From assembly GCF_963583255.1 (NCBI RefSeq), contig NC_084805.1, positions 1,566,560 to 1,630,559 on the forward strand: a stretch of 64,000 bases of DNA, in the 5' to 3' direction. Numbering within the stretch: the stretch's first letter is position 1; every line of letters begins with the position of its first letter. The notes beneath the pieces were generated by a model that was given only the letters and a program-made list of their open reading frames with translations, had not been told where the DNA came from and searched no databases. The position numbers were made by a program, and so were the translations under genes. This DNA is from Pyrus communis. Taxonomy: Eukaryota > Streptophyta > Magnoliopsida > Rosales > Rosaceae. Below are positions 23,801 to 35,117 of this stretch, piece after piece.

Positions 23801-26800
23801 GTCAACGAAACCCTCGTTGGGAAAAACTACGGCAAAAAGCTTAAGCACTCAGAGACAGAGTACAACACAGATATAATACGGTTATTACCTATCATGTGAC
23901 AGAGTAGCTCCTTCACTAGTTTCATCACATGATGAACTTGGGGTTGAAACAACACTTGTACATTGTTGAACATCATCATCTTCGTCGTCTGTCCCCATAG
24001 AAGTATTCTGATCATAAGTACATAAAAGAACCATAAAATGATTAACATAAGAGGAACTTAATGACAAATAAAATAGAAGGGGAAAAAAGAACTAATGTCA
24101 CATTGGAACACCACACCACCATAGTTTCTCCTGCCTTACAAGATTCTGTAAGATCTTATTTTCAAGTGTAGTCAAGGCTTCTTTAGGTAAAGTGACAGTC
24201 AGTACATGCAACAGGATTCATACATTACTACACATCGTGATTGATCCAGATCCTGGTCAACAACATCGTGATATCACGAGTCCAACTTTTTTTCCCAGAA
24301 CCCAACAATGTTTCCAATAAAACAGCCAGTAAGAAAATTCGTATCAGACTAAACGAAGGTATAGTTGAAATGCTAATTAATGATAATAACACGTAAATGT
24401 CTATCTGACGTAATGCCTTTTAATTTTATTCCAAGAGACTAACCATGTGGAGAATCTTATTGAAAGAAACTTGTATCATTAATTTATCAAAGCAGTATTA
24501 TTTCTGAGGTTAAGACTAAGGGCCTAGGTAAGGGAACTTTTGTTGAGTACTAACATAATGACTATCACAAGCAAAACTAGTGCGACAAACAGTCACCAAT
24601 TAGAGATAAATTTTTTAAATGAACCTACAAGAGTTTACAGTGAATGTGAGGTTACATTAGAATTTGGTTTTTAAGAACTAATTACTGTCTCGTACACTTG
24701 TGATGTAGACTCAAGTTTTCAAACCCAAAGCGCACAAGTTTGCATTAGTAGGCAAGGAATCTATAGTACTACCATATTGGAACTTGATATCATGCACCAA
24801 CTTTATCTTCTTCTTCTCGACTGAAGCCCTTTACTTAGTGCAAGCCAGAGACAAAATAAAGTAGTAGTACTGAACCATTTGTGTTACTTATAACCTTCTT
24901 CTTCTCCGTCGAAACCACTGCTCTATACCTTTTAAGGATAACATTTTCCCAATTATTCCATCATTTCTCAAAGCTAACCATGGTTAGGGACATTATGAGT
25001 CAGAGTCATTATCAAGGAAATCATTGATGCCCCATCTTTCTTTGCCACTCTCAATTACTACATATATGAACCTTCTGTGGCTTTAAAATGAAATACAGTA
25101 TTCATCCAAATAATTTAAATTTTTTTCTGGAAAATAATGATTATGTGAATGCAAGTTGTTGCAAACAATCTAAAATGTGGCTTTTTATAACAACGGGAAA
25201 TAAATTAATACTTGGTTTAGCACTGGGACTCAAACGCTAGTTCAGAACAAGATTCCAAACATAAAATACTGAAGCAAATGATGCGGAATACCTCCATGAA
25301 ACGGATATGATACACGGGCCGCTTCTCTGGGTCTTTTGCCAATGCAAGAAGCTTTTGATGTAACAAGACATCTTCCACTCTATCCAAGTTAACATCAAGT
25401 CCGTAACTGTGCAGAAAACAAAATTAGTAAAATAAATAAATAACGTAGAATTCATAGAATTAGGTTCATCATCCTCCACATCTAAAGAAAAATGAAACAT
25501 TCATGCCATGGCTCTTATGAAGTTTTACAGTGGAAAATATCTTGGAAAATATAGTGAATACTTTTTTCCCAGTAAGGTTTTAAACAAAGCTTCAACATAA
25601 CATAAGGTCTAGAAAGGTTTGCCTTGAAATAACATTTCTTGACAGAGACAGACCTAAGGAAAATTTTGTGCCTCCTGGAAAGGTACTTCCAAAAAGAATT
25701 GACTGCAAAGTGCGGAACTAATTTCAGTCCACAGACTCCTTACACACATTGCAAAGTTTCAATTGTAAACTTTACACTAGTCACATGGTCAAACCGACCA
25801 ACTCTTACAGAAATAATAGGCAAGAAAACAACACTCAAACAACACTTCCAGCTCAAAAAATAATCATGTCCATACAGAACAAATATTAGATCACATAACC
25901 AATTTGATATTCAAACATATGCACAAACTTATTCGTGCTCAAACATTAAACACTTCACTGATACCACTCCGAAAGCATACTAACTCAAGAAATCAATCAT
26001 GTTGGGATCATCATTTGAGACTCTAAGAGCTTCACAAGGGTTCGTACTTCAATAATACTATTCATACCATACTTCACCAATCCCAAAACTACCGAGAACC
26101 AGTTAACTAAATATCTTCATAGACCTACTGAAACGTTCATGTTGAGACACCCCTGTCTAAGAAAATGAGTTTCTCTCCAGCTAGGAGATCAATCACAACG
26201 CGGCACGTGTCAACACCAAAATAAAGCTTCTAGAGTCCCACATCGACCACGAACGAAAACAGGCGATTCTCCTCAACTATAAAAGGAGATCGTTCTCGCA
26301 CAATTGATCCCTGACGATCTTATTTTGCTTAATCTATTATTAGACCTCACTAAGTGATGATTCTGTCCAAATCCTTGTATCATGTAAACTCTCTCTACAT
26401 TATTTATGAGAACTCCTCTATCCTATGGACGTAGCCCAAATTAAGGTGAACCACGTACATCTTGTGATTGCTTCCCTTTTATCTCTTAACTCTGTACATA
26501 CTCTCATCACTAGGTGACCGAAGCAACGTAGCAAGGATCACATCTTGACACTTTACGTTATTCCAAAGTCAACCCAGTTTTGTGCATCAACAAATACAAT
26601 AATGTTTTGTTCTGAAAAAAACTAATTCCAGAAATAAATCAATGGCGGAAATTCGTTAAAATTAAAGAATAAAAATAAACGAAATGAAAAACAATCTTAT
26701 AGAGGAAAGCGATCGAAGGGGAATACCTAGCCGGCAAGCGGTTGAAGTGACCGTCCAACTGTTCACGGAACTCGGGTAGAGTCAGAGCGTCTTCATGGCC

Positions 26801-26908
26801 GCTCTCCACCAAGCGGTTGTAGACGTCGTTTCGGACATCGTAGTTACTGAAGCTGACGAAGCTTCTCGGAGGCGACGAGCTCTCTCCGACGCCCTCGGTC
26901 AAATCCAT
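14888..26908 (-). CDS. ACT-domain serine/threonine-protein kinase, STY8/STY17/STY46 type
   Basis: Fifteen coding exons join in frame to a 515-residue protein: 26727-26908, 25292-25406, 23889-24007, 21936-22008, 20892-21002, 20350-20400, 20136-20275, 19944-20051, 19191-19264, 17085-17260, 16284-16379, 15863-15943, 15708-15758, 15003-15143, 14888-14917. All junctions are GT/AG. An N-terminal region precedes an ACT domain (about 143-197: [35 protein letters not shown]). A kinase domain follows: glycine loop IASGSCGDL near 256-264, Lys277 in VAVKIL, HRDLK with Asp371, Asp389 in DFGVAR, APE ending at Glu415. This architecture matches Raf-like group C kinases STY8/17/46, known in Arabidopsis to phosphorylate chloroplast transit peptides in the cytosol; that role here is inferred. 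The glycine loop has Cys where relatives usually have Tyr. The last exon (nine codons, ending SEPSNGT) is the weakest call: two other acceptors or read-through would change only the C-terminal tail. Confidence 0.9.
17677..17960 (-). pseudogene. Unidentified coding-like fragment in a kinase intron
   Basis: Within the 1.9-kb intron between kinase exons 9 and 10, the minus strand carries a stretch that looks coding in two successive frames. The first reads [20 protein letters not shown] and the second [20 protein letters not shown], followed by a serine-rich run and a basic end ([11 protein letters not shown]). The frame change near 17,822 suggests an old, broken exon or a pseudogene piece. I do not recognise the family. 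It could also be chance open sequence. Confidence 0.25.
18493..18720 (-). mobile_element. 5'-truncated LINE (RTE-like tail) with 18-bp target-site duplication
   Basis: A 192-bp insert (18,511-18,702) is flanked by perfect 18-bp direct repeats, agtgtaagtatgttccaa, at 18,493-18,510 and 18,703-18,720. Read on the minus strand the insert holds the degraded 3' end of a non-LTR reverse transcriptase gene (compare RKTWEDF-like and RVLGSNR-like pieces), and ends in a (TTG)n tail at 18,511-18,525. A short TTG-repeat tail and heavy 5' truncation are typical of RTE-clade plant LINEs or SINEs that borrow their tail. It sits in the intron between kinase exons 9 and 10 in the same orientation as the gene. 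Because the duplication is perfect the insertion is relatively recent, although the reading frame is already broken. Confidence 0.85.
26140..26592 (+). mobile_element. Putative solo LTR in kinase intron 1
   Basis: The 453-bp segment starts TGTTGA and ends TCAACA, its inverted complement. A TATA box (ctataaaagg) lies at about 26,277-26,286, followed by a region that could be R/U5. It lies in the first intron of the kinase, in the opposite orientation to that gene. No internal retroelement sequence accompanies it. The 5-bp flanks (gttca and aatac) do not match, so the solo-LTR call depends on the ends and the promoter-like interior. Confidence 0.55.
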
Positions 26909-27092
26909 AGGCGAAGCTCAAGTCAGCAGGTATTCCATGAAAATACAGAAGAGAAGGAGGAGAAAGCGAGCTCGGAGAGTTGTCAAAGACAAGCAGAGGA
27001 TCTTTGACTGTTGGTGGAATCCGGGAAGAAGACGAGGATCTGTTGGGGATTTCGGGTGGAAAGCAGAGGGCAATTTCGTCATACAAAATCAC
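26844..27092 (-). promoter_or_regulatory. Upstream ORF overlapping the kinase start codon
   Basis: An 82-codon frame starts at 27,092 and ends at 26,844, 65 bases past the kinase ATG at 26,908, in a different frame. A shorter uORF of seven codons lies at 27,125-27,148. If transcription starts upstream of 27,148, as CT-rich leader sequence suggests, ribosomes starting at either uAUG would be hindered from reaching the kinase AUG. The transcription start is not known from sequence, so the regulatory role is inference. Confidence 0.4.
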
Positions 27093-27228
27093 TGTAGCAT
27101 CGTGAAGTTTCTAGAGAGAGAAGGCTAGTTCGAAGGAGGGAATGTCATGGTTAGAGTGAGTGGGTAGAGATAGAAAAAAATAAGACCTCCGTCTCAGCAA
27201 GAGAGAACTTTTTCCATTTTTTAATTTC

Positions 27229-27890
27229 TTTTTTTATATATTATATATCAAATAATGTGGATTGGATATGGTTGAAAATGTGGGGCAATATAATAATGTT
27301 TTGTAGTTAAGAAGAGGCCTCGGGTTTTGCTAGATTCTTTTCGATGTAATCGTAAATACGAGACGGTATGTTATACGTTGTTATTCAAGTAAATGAAATT
27401 TGTATTTTAAATTTATTCTCTTAACTTTTATAATAATCAATGATGTATGTAACCGTGTTCTGGATATATTAACAACCCACTCTTAGATTTTGGGCACAAT
27501 TTCTTGTGAGTCACATCATGTTGTATAGAAGAAAATATCAAAATATGGTATGCTGTTTACCCGTAATCACATAAAAAAAGCTCATACCATAATTAGCAAT
27601 TGTCTTTTACACATCCTTCTTAGTTTTTGTTGTCGGATCAAAATAATTGAAAAAAATTAAATGACAAAAATTAACAAAATGTGTGTCGAAAGTAAAAATA
27701 AAATGTGGATAACACATCCCTTTTTCTTATTGTGAGTAGCATATCCAATCACTAGAAGCATTAGATGTATCTTATGGAAGTTGAAAGCAAGTGTTCTGTT
27801 TATAAGTGCTTACAAAATTACTTTTTATTTATTTAATACGAAAAAGAGATTACAAAGTAGAAGTGCTTAGAGAATAACACAACAAAACGA
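27229..27890. repeat. Duplicated kinase upstream segment, copy A
   Basis: Blocks of this region recur in the same order at 31,808-32,420. Shared blocks include gtggggcaatat, a ttgtgagtcac segment (ttcttgtgagtcacatcatg versus tttgtgtgagtcacgtcgaa), agcatatccaatcactagaa versus agcatatccggttactagaa, and gaaaaagagattacaaa versus gggaaagagattacaaa. Copy A directly precedes the kinase 5' end, so it contains the probable kinase promoter. Gaps and substitutions show that the duplication is old. Confidence 0.65.
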
Positions 27891-28936
27891 TCAAAAAGCA
27901 TCTAGCGCATATAAAGGTACCATTATTCCACAACTGAGAAACTTGAAACTTTATGTCCAAGATTAGCCATTGCGTCCGCTACAAAATTGACTTCCTAGAA
28001 GAAAGAAATGAGAGTCCGAATGTCTTTGAGTAAAGTAGTGAGTGTCCATGGAAGTTGAATATTGTGTCACCAACAATCATGACATTCCCTGCAACTTTTG
28101 ACATCTCTTCACCCTCAATTAAGAGTGAAGGATATAGACACGTTCTGATCCAGATATCCAGGTAGATACCAAAATTAAAGCATGTTGACTGACATTTAGA
28201 AGTCGACGAAGTCATAACATACAAATGACGTGTAGATTGTACGAATAAATTAAAGATTGAAAACAAAACAAATATATAATGTGCAATGAGTGCGATGAAC
28301 CTTTAATAAATGCATGTAATGAAAAGCTGACATCTAATTATACACAGCCAATATTCAAAACATATAGGTATGTACACGCAATTTAAAAAAAAAATAAGAT
28401 TAATAACATTCGAATTAAAACATTTATAAGTTCATGAAAATATGCTGACTCGAGCTTCTCCTATGGACATGGAAGATACGTCTGGTGATGCATTAGAATA
28501 TGATCCCCATACATCTTTGCATATAAATTGGCCAAGATAGGAAGTCTTTGACGGATTATGCGGTTTACCACAATTGACTTCGAGTTTTAGAAGAGCATCA
28601 CACTCTTTGTAATGGTATGGTCAATCACCTTTGGGATGGTCGAGTATATGTTGAATGAGTCGCTTAATATTGCTTGTTCTTATATTCCTCTATTTTTTTT
28701 TTTTTTAAGTCGGGTATGATTTAATTTATGTAATTGTGTGTTTTTACGTAATAGTGTGCTTTTGTTTATATTCTCAGTATAACAACAAGTATAAGCACAA
28801 AGATAATTATCATTAAGTATATTGACATTAAATTACATAAAAGCATTGAGCAAATAGAAATCATAAAAATATTAACATTACATGAGCATAAAAGAATTGA
28901 GTAAATATAATCATAAACGTCATTCTACGTGGCAAC
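27891..28936. other. Intergenic, possible transposase scrap
   Basis: No intact gene. A short plus-strand frame near 28,586-28,657 reads LEEHHTLCNGMVNHLWDG before a stop, which vaguely recalls the C-terminus of PIF/Harbinger-type nucleases. The match is too short to rely on. Confidence 0.3.
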
Positions 28937-29155
28937 ATGCCGCTAGCTGATGATCCAGTGGTTAAGGATAGATTGTGAAGCTTTTTTCAAACTAAAAACT
29001 GAAGGTCTTAGGTCCGAAACCCGTTGCTGATGTGGACGCCAGACTTGTGATCAGAAGAGGCTGAAATGTTTCTATGAGTCTTCCCGAACCCTGGAAGATG
29101 TGAATAACCGTGGTTTGCCACTTATTGTCCCCTTAAAAAAAAAACAAAAAAAAAC
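28937..29155 (+). mobile_element. tRNA-derived SINE
   Basis: About 220 bp with an A-box-like sequence (gctgatgatccagtggttaa, about 28,945-28,964), a B-box-like ggtccgaaaccc at 29,011-29,022, a tRNA-unrelated body, and an A-rich tail at about 29,136-29,155. The spacing of the two boxes (about 60 bp) suits an internal RNA polymerase III promoter. No clean target-site duplication was found around the tail. Confidence 0.65.
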
Positions 29156-29619
29156 GAGAGAGAGAGAAGAAAAAAGAACTCCATAACCAATGGGGAGCTC
29201 TCCGTAGCTCGTCTGACTTCAGCAGTGATTGAATCAAATGTCCACTTTGATCTGCTTGAGGTGGCTACATCACCCTAATCTATGGAAGTTTATTATTTCC
29301 AAATCTATCTACGACTAACCCCCAAAATTTTCAAACATAATAATACTTCGACGAAGTGGAATAAAAATAAATAAAATAAACTTTGAATTTTGCAATAGAT
29401 ACTCGAGGTGTACATATACAATATGTGGACATATACAAAGATATCGATGTACATATACCTTGACGAGAAGCTTGAGGCAAATATCATCGGATTGGGTGTA
29501 GAGCCCTTGGTCTTTTTGTTCTCATTTCTGGCAACAAGATCAACCTCATATACATCTGTACATACAATATTATTAAGTAACATGCTCCTTATACAAAGGA
29601 TCTATTTTTTGAAAAAGAA
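29156..29619. other. Intergenic, nothing recognised
   Basis: Between the SINE and the next MITE I see only low-complexity and AT-rich sequence. Short frames on both strands overlap each other and carry no domain. Confidence 0.5.
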
Positions 29620-29950
29620 AAAAAGATTAGGTGTGGGACTCAATTTATATCGAATTTCAACAATCCGAACCGTTTATTTTGTAATTCTCGATTCATAAAT
29701 CATCCTTACAAAAATTCAATTCAATCTGAAACCATTTGTCCATTTAATTATCAAGTTCAAATTTCATTGTTTCTTATATAACAAAGTATTTGTTCATTTC
29801 TTTTGAACCTAATTAGATATCTTAAATATTTCCGATTTAGCTAATATTTTGCAATGATGATTTATGAGGTACAATTTAAAAAAAATAGATGGTTCGGATC
29901 ATTAAAGTTCGATGTAGTGCGAACCCCACAACTAATCTCCATTTTTATTA
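29620..29950. mobile_element. MITE with ~100-bp terminal inverted repeats, family member 1
   Basis: The left end (agattaggtgtgggact, then tcgaatttcaacaatccgaa) matches the inverted right end (ggagattagttgtgggg, then tcgaactttaatgatccgaa), and the inverted similarity continues inward for about 100 bp. The interior resembles the element at 60,575-60,890 in reverse orientation, so this is a family. There is no coding capacity. Confidence 0.75.
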
Positions 29951-30763
29951 TTAAAAAAAAAAAACTGATGAAAATAGTTTGAAATCTTTGAGTTTTAACG
30001 ATAAGGACAAAATAAAGGGTAAAATAAATAGTATCAAGATTGATTTTTTAGTGTAAAAATATGATTTTTCGTTAAAGTTAACAATAACGATAATTTTTCG
30101 TTAAAGTTCTCTACAAAAAAAAAAAAAAAAAAAAGGATCCCTTTCCTTAAAACTTCCCATTAAGTAACGCACATGCAATACAAAAACGAGACAGAGAGGG
30201 CGCTTGGAGCTCAGTTGCTCTGGTTGCTGCTAATTGCCGATGAAGCAAAAGTTTTAAGAAGCTTGATAGAATAATGAATATAATGGAACTTGATGACGTA
30301 TGTGAGAATATGATGAACGTTATATTTTTTGAAGCTCTTTTTAATATGCCAACAAATATATTAATTAATATCTCTAAAATTGTTGATTGTGTGATTATTG
30401 TAGAGTAAAATTTTGATGCATCTGAAAAATCATCACGTGTTATTATTTCATTCAAAACTATAACATATTTATTTTCTTTTTTTATTTAATATTTTTAAAA
30501 GACTAACATCTCAACTATGTCATCTACTCATATCATAACACTTGAACTTACAAATTTTTATTTAATATTACTAAATGTGTGACATCTCAACCATGTACCA
30601 AAGCTACGGAAGTTTGTAATTTCGAATATATTGGTAGCTAAATCACCCAACTCTACAACTTCATTGTTTCGACATCTTTTGGCTAACAAAACGCCAAGCC
30701 AAACAACTTCGGACAAATCTTTATCTACCTGCTAACCAATCATTTATGATCAATTCTAAAAAC
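29951..30763. other. Intergenic, nothing recognised
   Basis: AT-rich sequence with a long A run at about 30,115-30,135. A minus-strand frame of 102 codons (30,147-30,455) is hydrophobic and of low complexity, with no recognised family, and I do not call it a gene. Confidence 0.45.
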
Positions 30764-30874
30764 GAGAATATGTGTGTTAAAAAGTTAATAACTTAAAAAA
30801 TAAAATTTCTCACCACTTACATAAAAACATATGGTGTACCACCCGTGTTCCCATCATAACTAAAAATTTCTCCA
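30764..30874. mobile_element. Truncated copy of the 8.97-kb MITE
   Basis: Compared in reverse orientation, this segment matches one end and the middle of the element at 8,967-9,136: shared ggtgtaccacccgtgttccc and cataactaaaaatttctcc, plus tgtgtgttaaaaagttaata against the inverted internal part. The other terminal repeat is missing, so the copy is truncated. Confidence 0.65.
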
Positions 30875-31807
30875 TGCATCACCCCATTAGAAGGAGACGT
30901 TGTTCCGAAAGAGATTTGCAAAAGGCCTTGTTCCAATGAGGATACTACTGTTCAACTCTCCACGAAGTTACACACACAAAAAATAAAAAAATAAAAAAAA
31001 TAATTATGCACTTGTGAGAAGTGCCAACATTGTGCCACGATCCCACACAGTCATGTTAAACCTCTTTGAAGAGCATAGGATTAGGTTGACTTAAGGAACG
31101 TCGCTTATCAGGGTGTCTTAAACTATAACAATTCTAGGGTCAATGTCTGCTCTTTAAAACTATGAGATTGGATGTTGAAGAAGAAAATATTAAATAAAGA
31201 AGACTCAATTGTAAGTACATTTGACATGAATTGGGACAGACTCTACGAGATTGTTGACATATCTCGCCCAGGCACCTACATACTTAAAGATGGCAGAACA
31301 CATGATCATACATGTAATGTTGATCATCTAAAGTATTACTACAAGTAAAGAGTTCAACATACTTAGTGAAGAGTCAATTCAGACAAACTTTGTCTCAACC
31401 TGACACCTTAAACAATCGTACTTGGCCAAACTTTAAAGCAAACCAACATTATAACTTAAAAGGTTCATCCATACATACCTCGATGAAGTTTAAAACCACC
31501 TACAAAAAGGAACATGATTCGTAAGAGCATCAACATAGCCATGCATATCCGTCATACAATCATGAGCCAAACTTTAAACTTGATAAAAATTCCACGAAGA
31601 CTAACCCACAAGGTATCCAAGTCAATGATCAATCATATTTAAAGCCAACATTAGTACATAATTTTTTATTTTTAAAATCAACAAGAGAATACCACCTAAA
31701 TTTAGGATGCAAGAATCAACATTCTCATAATAAAACTAAGAGACCACAAATTCATTCTCAAAGCAAAGTCAAGATGCAATAATCATCTTACAAAACCATT
31801 TTGTTTT
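30875..31807. other. Intergenic, nothing recognised
   Basis: No gene-like frame. A minor feature is a retroelement-like sentence near 31,210-31,345 (ORF-like but interrupted), too degraded to name. Confidence 0.35.
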
Positions 31808-32420
31808 TTTTTTTTTTTTCAATATATTGAATGATGAGGAGTGGATAGGTTAAAGTTGTGGGGCAATATGTTATGAAAGAAGCAGAAGCAAGAATGTCAG
31901 CTTGAGTAACGTAAACATTGGGGTGATGGGTTGTCCATTAATTCTCATTTCTTCTATGCGGTGCAGGGTAGGTCAACATGGTAGCTTGATATAGAAGAAT
32001 GTATTTTGCGTTTTAGAAACAATTTTGTGTGAGTCACGTCGAAAAAATGTGGGCTATGAATTGTTGTTTAAATGCGATCACAAAAATAAATAAATAAATT
32101 CATGCCATGATTATGATGTAGCTCCACAACTATAAGCTTATCTGGGATGAATTCTGATAAGCTGACGAACTAGTGTGCACAATTGTATTTTTATTTGTTC
32201 GAATAACTGGACTTGCATTTTGTTTAGTATTATCATGTTTTTGTTTTTGTTTTTTCTACCTTAATTAGCATATCCGGTTACTAGAAGCATTACACATATC
32301 TTATCTATTTTCATGTAACGAGAGTGTGAAGCAAGTGTTTTGTTTAAGAAAATGTTAATAAAAAAAACTTTATTTGGTACGGGAAAGAGATTACAAACGA
32401 AAACACCTAGGGCGTAATAA
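31808..32420. repeat. Duplicated kinase upstream segment, copy B
   Basis: This is the second copy of the region at 27,229-27,890, in the same orientation and order of blocks. No kinase exon lies to its left, so only upstream sequence was duplicated or the kinase copy has been lost. Confidence 0.65.
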
Positions 32421-32984
32421 AGGGTGGAACTTGCATGGGAAAATTCTATTCGAACCAAAACGTTATCAAATATTCTATCGAATTTTAATATGAATCCACG
32501 AAGTTTCGAAATCTGAAAAATTAAAAAAAACTGGAGAAGACAGGAATACAATGTAACAATCCGTTATTAATTTTACGATTTTATTAATTTTAAATGTGTG
32601 AATTGGCCAAAATGCTCTTAGAGAATAGATTGTTGACTTTTGTTGACTGTCATTTCGTGACGCCTACAAGTTATTATTTTACTATATTCGTGTAGTACTC
32701 GTTACTACAAATGTATATGCACAAGTAGAACGGAATCTAAAAATACAATAAAGATTTTACGAAATTAAGAAATCAGAAGACATTTTAGCAGATTCACTAT
32801 TCTGGATTTTTTTTTTTTCCTTATTATTTTATATTTTTCTGGTGGAATTTTGTGTCTTGTGGGACCCATACCCCACTTCTTCCTTGTCCCCATGTCCCAT
32901 CTTCGCCACAATTCTTGGTCTCTCTCTCGTTTCAATCTCTCTTTTTCCCTTGTCACTCCATCTCTTCTTCTGCCACCTTACTAC
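32421..32984. other. Intergenic, nothing firmly recognised
   Basis: A segment starting tgtaacaatccg at 32,552 has an LTR-like start, but no matching end or duplicate was found. A pyrimidine-rich stretch (32,870-32,975) looks leader-like. No coding call is made. Confidence 0.35.
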
Positions 32985-33183
32985 GGACATGGATCATCTC
33001 CGGATCCAATTATCTTAATCTTAGAGATCAATGAATCCGGATCATTGAAATTTGATTTAACGGTTAAAATTATTATAACTTTTAGAATGGGTTTCTGTTT
33101 GTAGCCGTTGAATCAAATTTCAATGATCCGAATTCATTGATCCCTAGGATTAGGACAATTGGATCCAAAGAGGATCCATGTCC
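32985..33183. mobile_element. Foldback MITE, near-palindromic
   Basis: The left arm ggacatggatcatctccgga continues through gatcaatgaatccggatcat. The inverted right arm reads ggacatggatcctctttgga and gatcaatgaattcggatcat. The arms are about 85 bp and the central spacer about 30 bp. The arms recall those of the 29.6-kb MITE (ggatcattgaaatttgat versus ggatcattaaagttcgat), suggesting a related family. Confidence 0.8.
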
Positions 33184-35117
33184 CCTTACTACCACCCACT
33201 CTCTCTCTCTAAAAATCTCTCATCTCTCACTCTCCATTTTTTTTTCTCTCAGCAAACACCGAATGGGTGCAATGGCAACACCATCATCACCGCTAATCTT
33301 ATTACCCTGACAAGATTTACGAGTTTTCCAGTCCAAAAACTAGGATCTCATAATGCCAACTCAACCCAGCCATGAACATGCACTGCTAGTGGTCGCTGCA
33401 CTGTTCACTGTGTTCTCTGGCGAGGTTTTCAATTTTTTCGACTAAGGTGAAGATAAGAACTCTCTAATATGTTCTTTATGGTTATATTAGTTTGATTTAT
33501 GGATTATTTATGCGATTTGATGATGTCTAGTGTAGTTTCAACCGGGGAAGATTTCCCAAAAAATTGGTGAGGAAAACCGTGGCCATCAAGCCACTTGTAA
33601 ACGCTTTTTCCTACCATCTCCGGCCTTTGTCAATCCTTGATTTTGGTATAGACCTGTTCCTTGCATTTAGGCTTTTGAACCATTGAATTCAGTTGAGAAT
33701 CGAGCTCAAAATGAGCTTTGAAAGTCAGAGAAAAAACCTGCAAAACTGCAGGAACTCACAAGGAAAGCGGGTACAAGTGTACTCGGGGGCATGTGGATGC
33801 ATGAGGGTGGTTGGGGCACGTGGATGTATAAGGATGGTCAGCGCGTGTGGCGCGTGGCTACCTATGCATCCACCTTGTGGCAACACGTGGCTACCTATGC
33901 ATCCACCTTGTGGCGACACGTGGATGTCTATGCAACGCGTGGAGGAATCAAAAGTCCCGCTTTAGGTTTCTCAACGTGTAGAATCCGAATCCGCCCTCCG
34001 TTTTTCGAAATTTGATCGTTTTAAAATAGTTCTTTTATTAGCTGTACTATGTATGAATACGCGAATTTACATTAGTTCGTTATATTTTTACGTAAACGGT
34101 TTCGTTTCTAGGTGAAACGCATCACAAGGATCTTCAATGCCCGCGAGGCAGGTTCGACCCAATGACATGATTTATGAGTGGGTTTTTGCTTTGAAATATT
34201 ATATATTTATTTAGTTTCCACATATGTATTTGATAAAGAATATTTTTACGTTACGCCTAGATTAAATTAATGTTTATAAGAATTAGCATATTGATGGAAT
34301 TTACGAAGTGGTGCTAAATCCTAAAGGATGCACATGTATGAGTACTGTTATGAGATTTTATTTAAGGCCATGTTTAATAGTTTATTGAATAGTATTATGT
34401 CGACTAGAATTATTGATTTACCCTCATCGTGTGCTACACTGGTGTTATTACTCACCGGGGCTAGGGTTAGTCTTCACGTGTATGTTCACATCGCACCGTA
34501 TGCACACTTTGGATCCATTGTAGGTGTCAATCCTGTCCTAGATTGCTATAGGCAATTAGGACTCATGTGTGATGCGCATAGCGCCAATCTACAAGTGATT
34601 GTAGTACTAGACCGTAAATCATTATTACACCCAATCATATTCGTGTCAAAATACCTCTACATGAACTTGCGTGTCAGCATATGTCGATGAGCACTCGATG
34701 TGATGTGTTTATTTACCAAATATTGTGAAGTAGTGCATTCTCAAGATATTACGGTTTACGGTCAGTATTTTCGTACTATACATAGTATGTTATATTTGGA
34801 AACTATACTTATTTTACGGCGAGGGGTTATTACATTTTCGAAAAGGTTTTACAAAGCTTTATTTTGAGGCTTACTCACCCTTGTTTTTCGCCCTTTCAGG
34901 TTTTAGTAGCTGAGCTTTCGTGTTGACGAGAATTCTTGACAAATCTTGGTATAGGTGATTACCTTCGATGGTATAAATCTCATTCTACCTTTACTATATT
35001 TTACTTATACTCTGACATCACGTGTGAAATGAGTTCATTCTTGCTCACATGCGCACTCTTGCATTTAGGCACTTTTAAGCTTAAATTCATTCATATTTTC
35101 CACCTCACGACACTTTA
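33184..35117. other. Gene-poor region with short tandem repeat; origin unclear
   Basis: No intact gene. Frames of 90-120 codons occur (33,693-33,965; 34,328-34,690) but without recognised domains. The composition of 33.4-35.0 kb is less AT-rich than its surroundings, which may mean degraded retroelement sequence. A 33-bp tandem repeat is listed separately. Confidence 0.35.
33854..33919 (+). repeat. 33-bp tandem repeat, two copies
   Basis: The unit starting gtggctacctatgcatccac occurs at 33,854-33,886 and 33,887-33,919 with one difference near the end (caacac versus cgacac). A degenerate third copy (gtggatgtctatgc) follows. The unit length is a multiple of three, so an 11-residue repeat appears in the overlapping open frame, but there is no other sign of coding. 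Confidence 0.8.

Noticed and set aside
34328..34690. 120-codon plus-strand ORF
   Set aside because: No recognised domain, hydrophobic patches without pattern, and surrounding repeat-like DNA.
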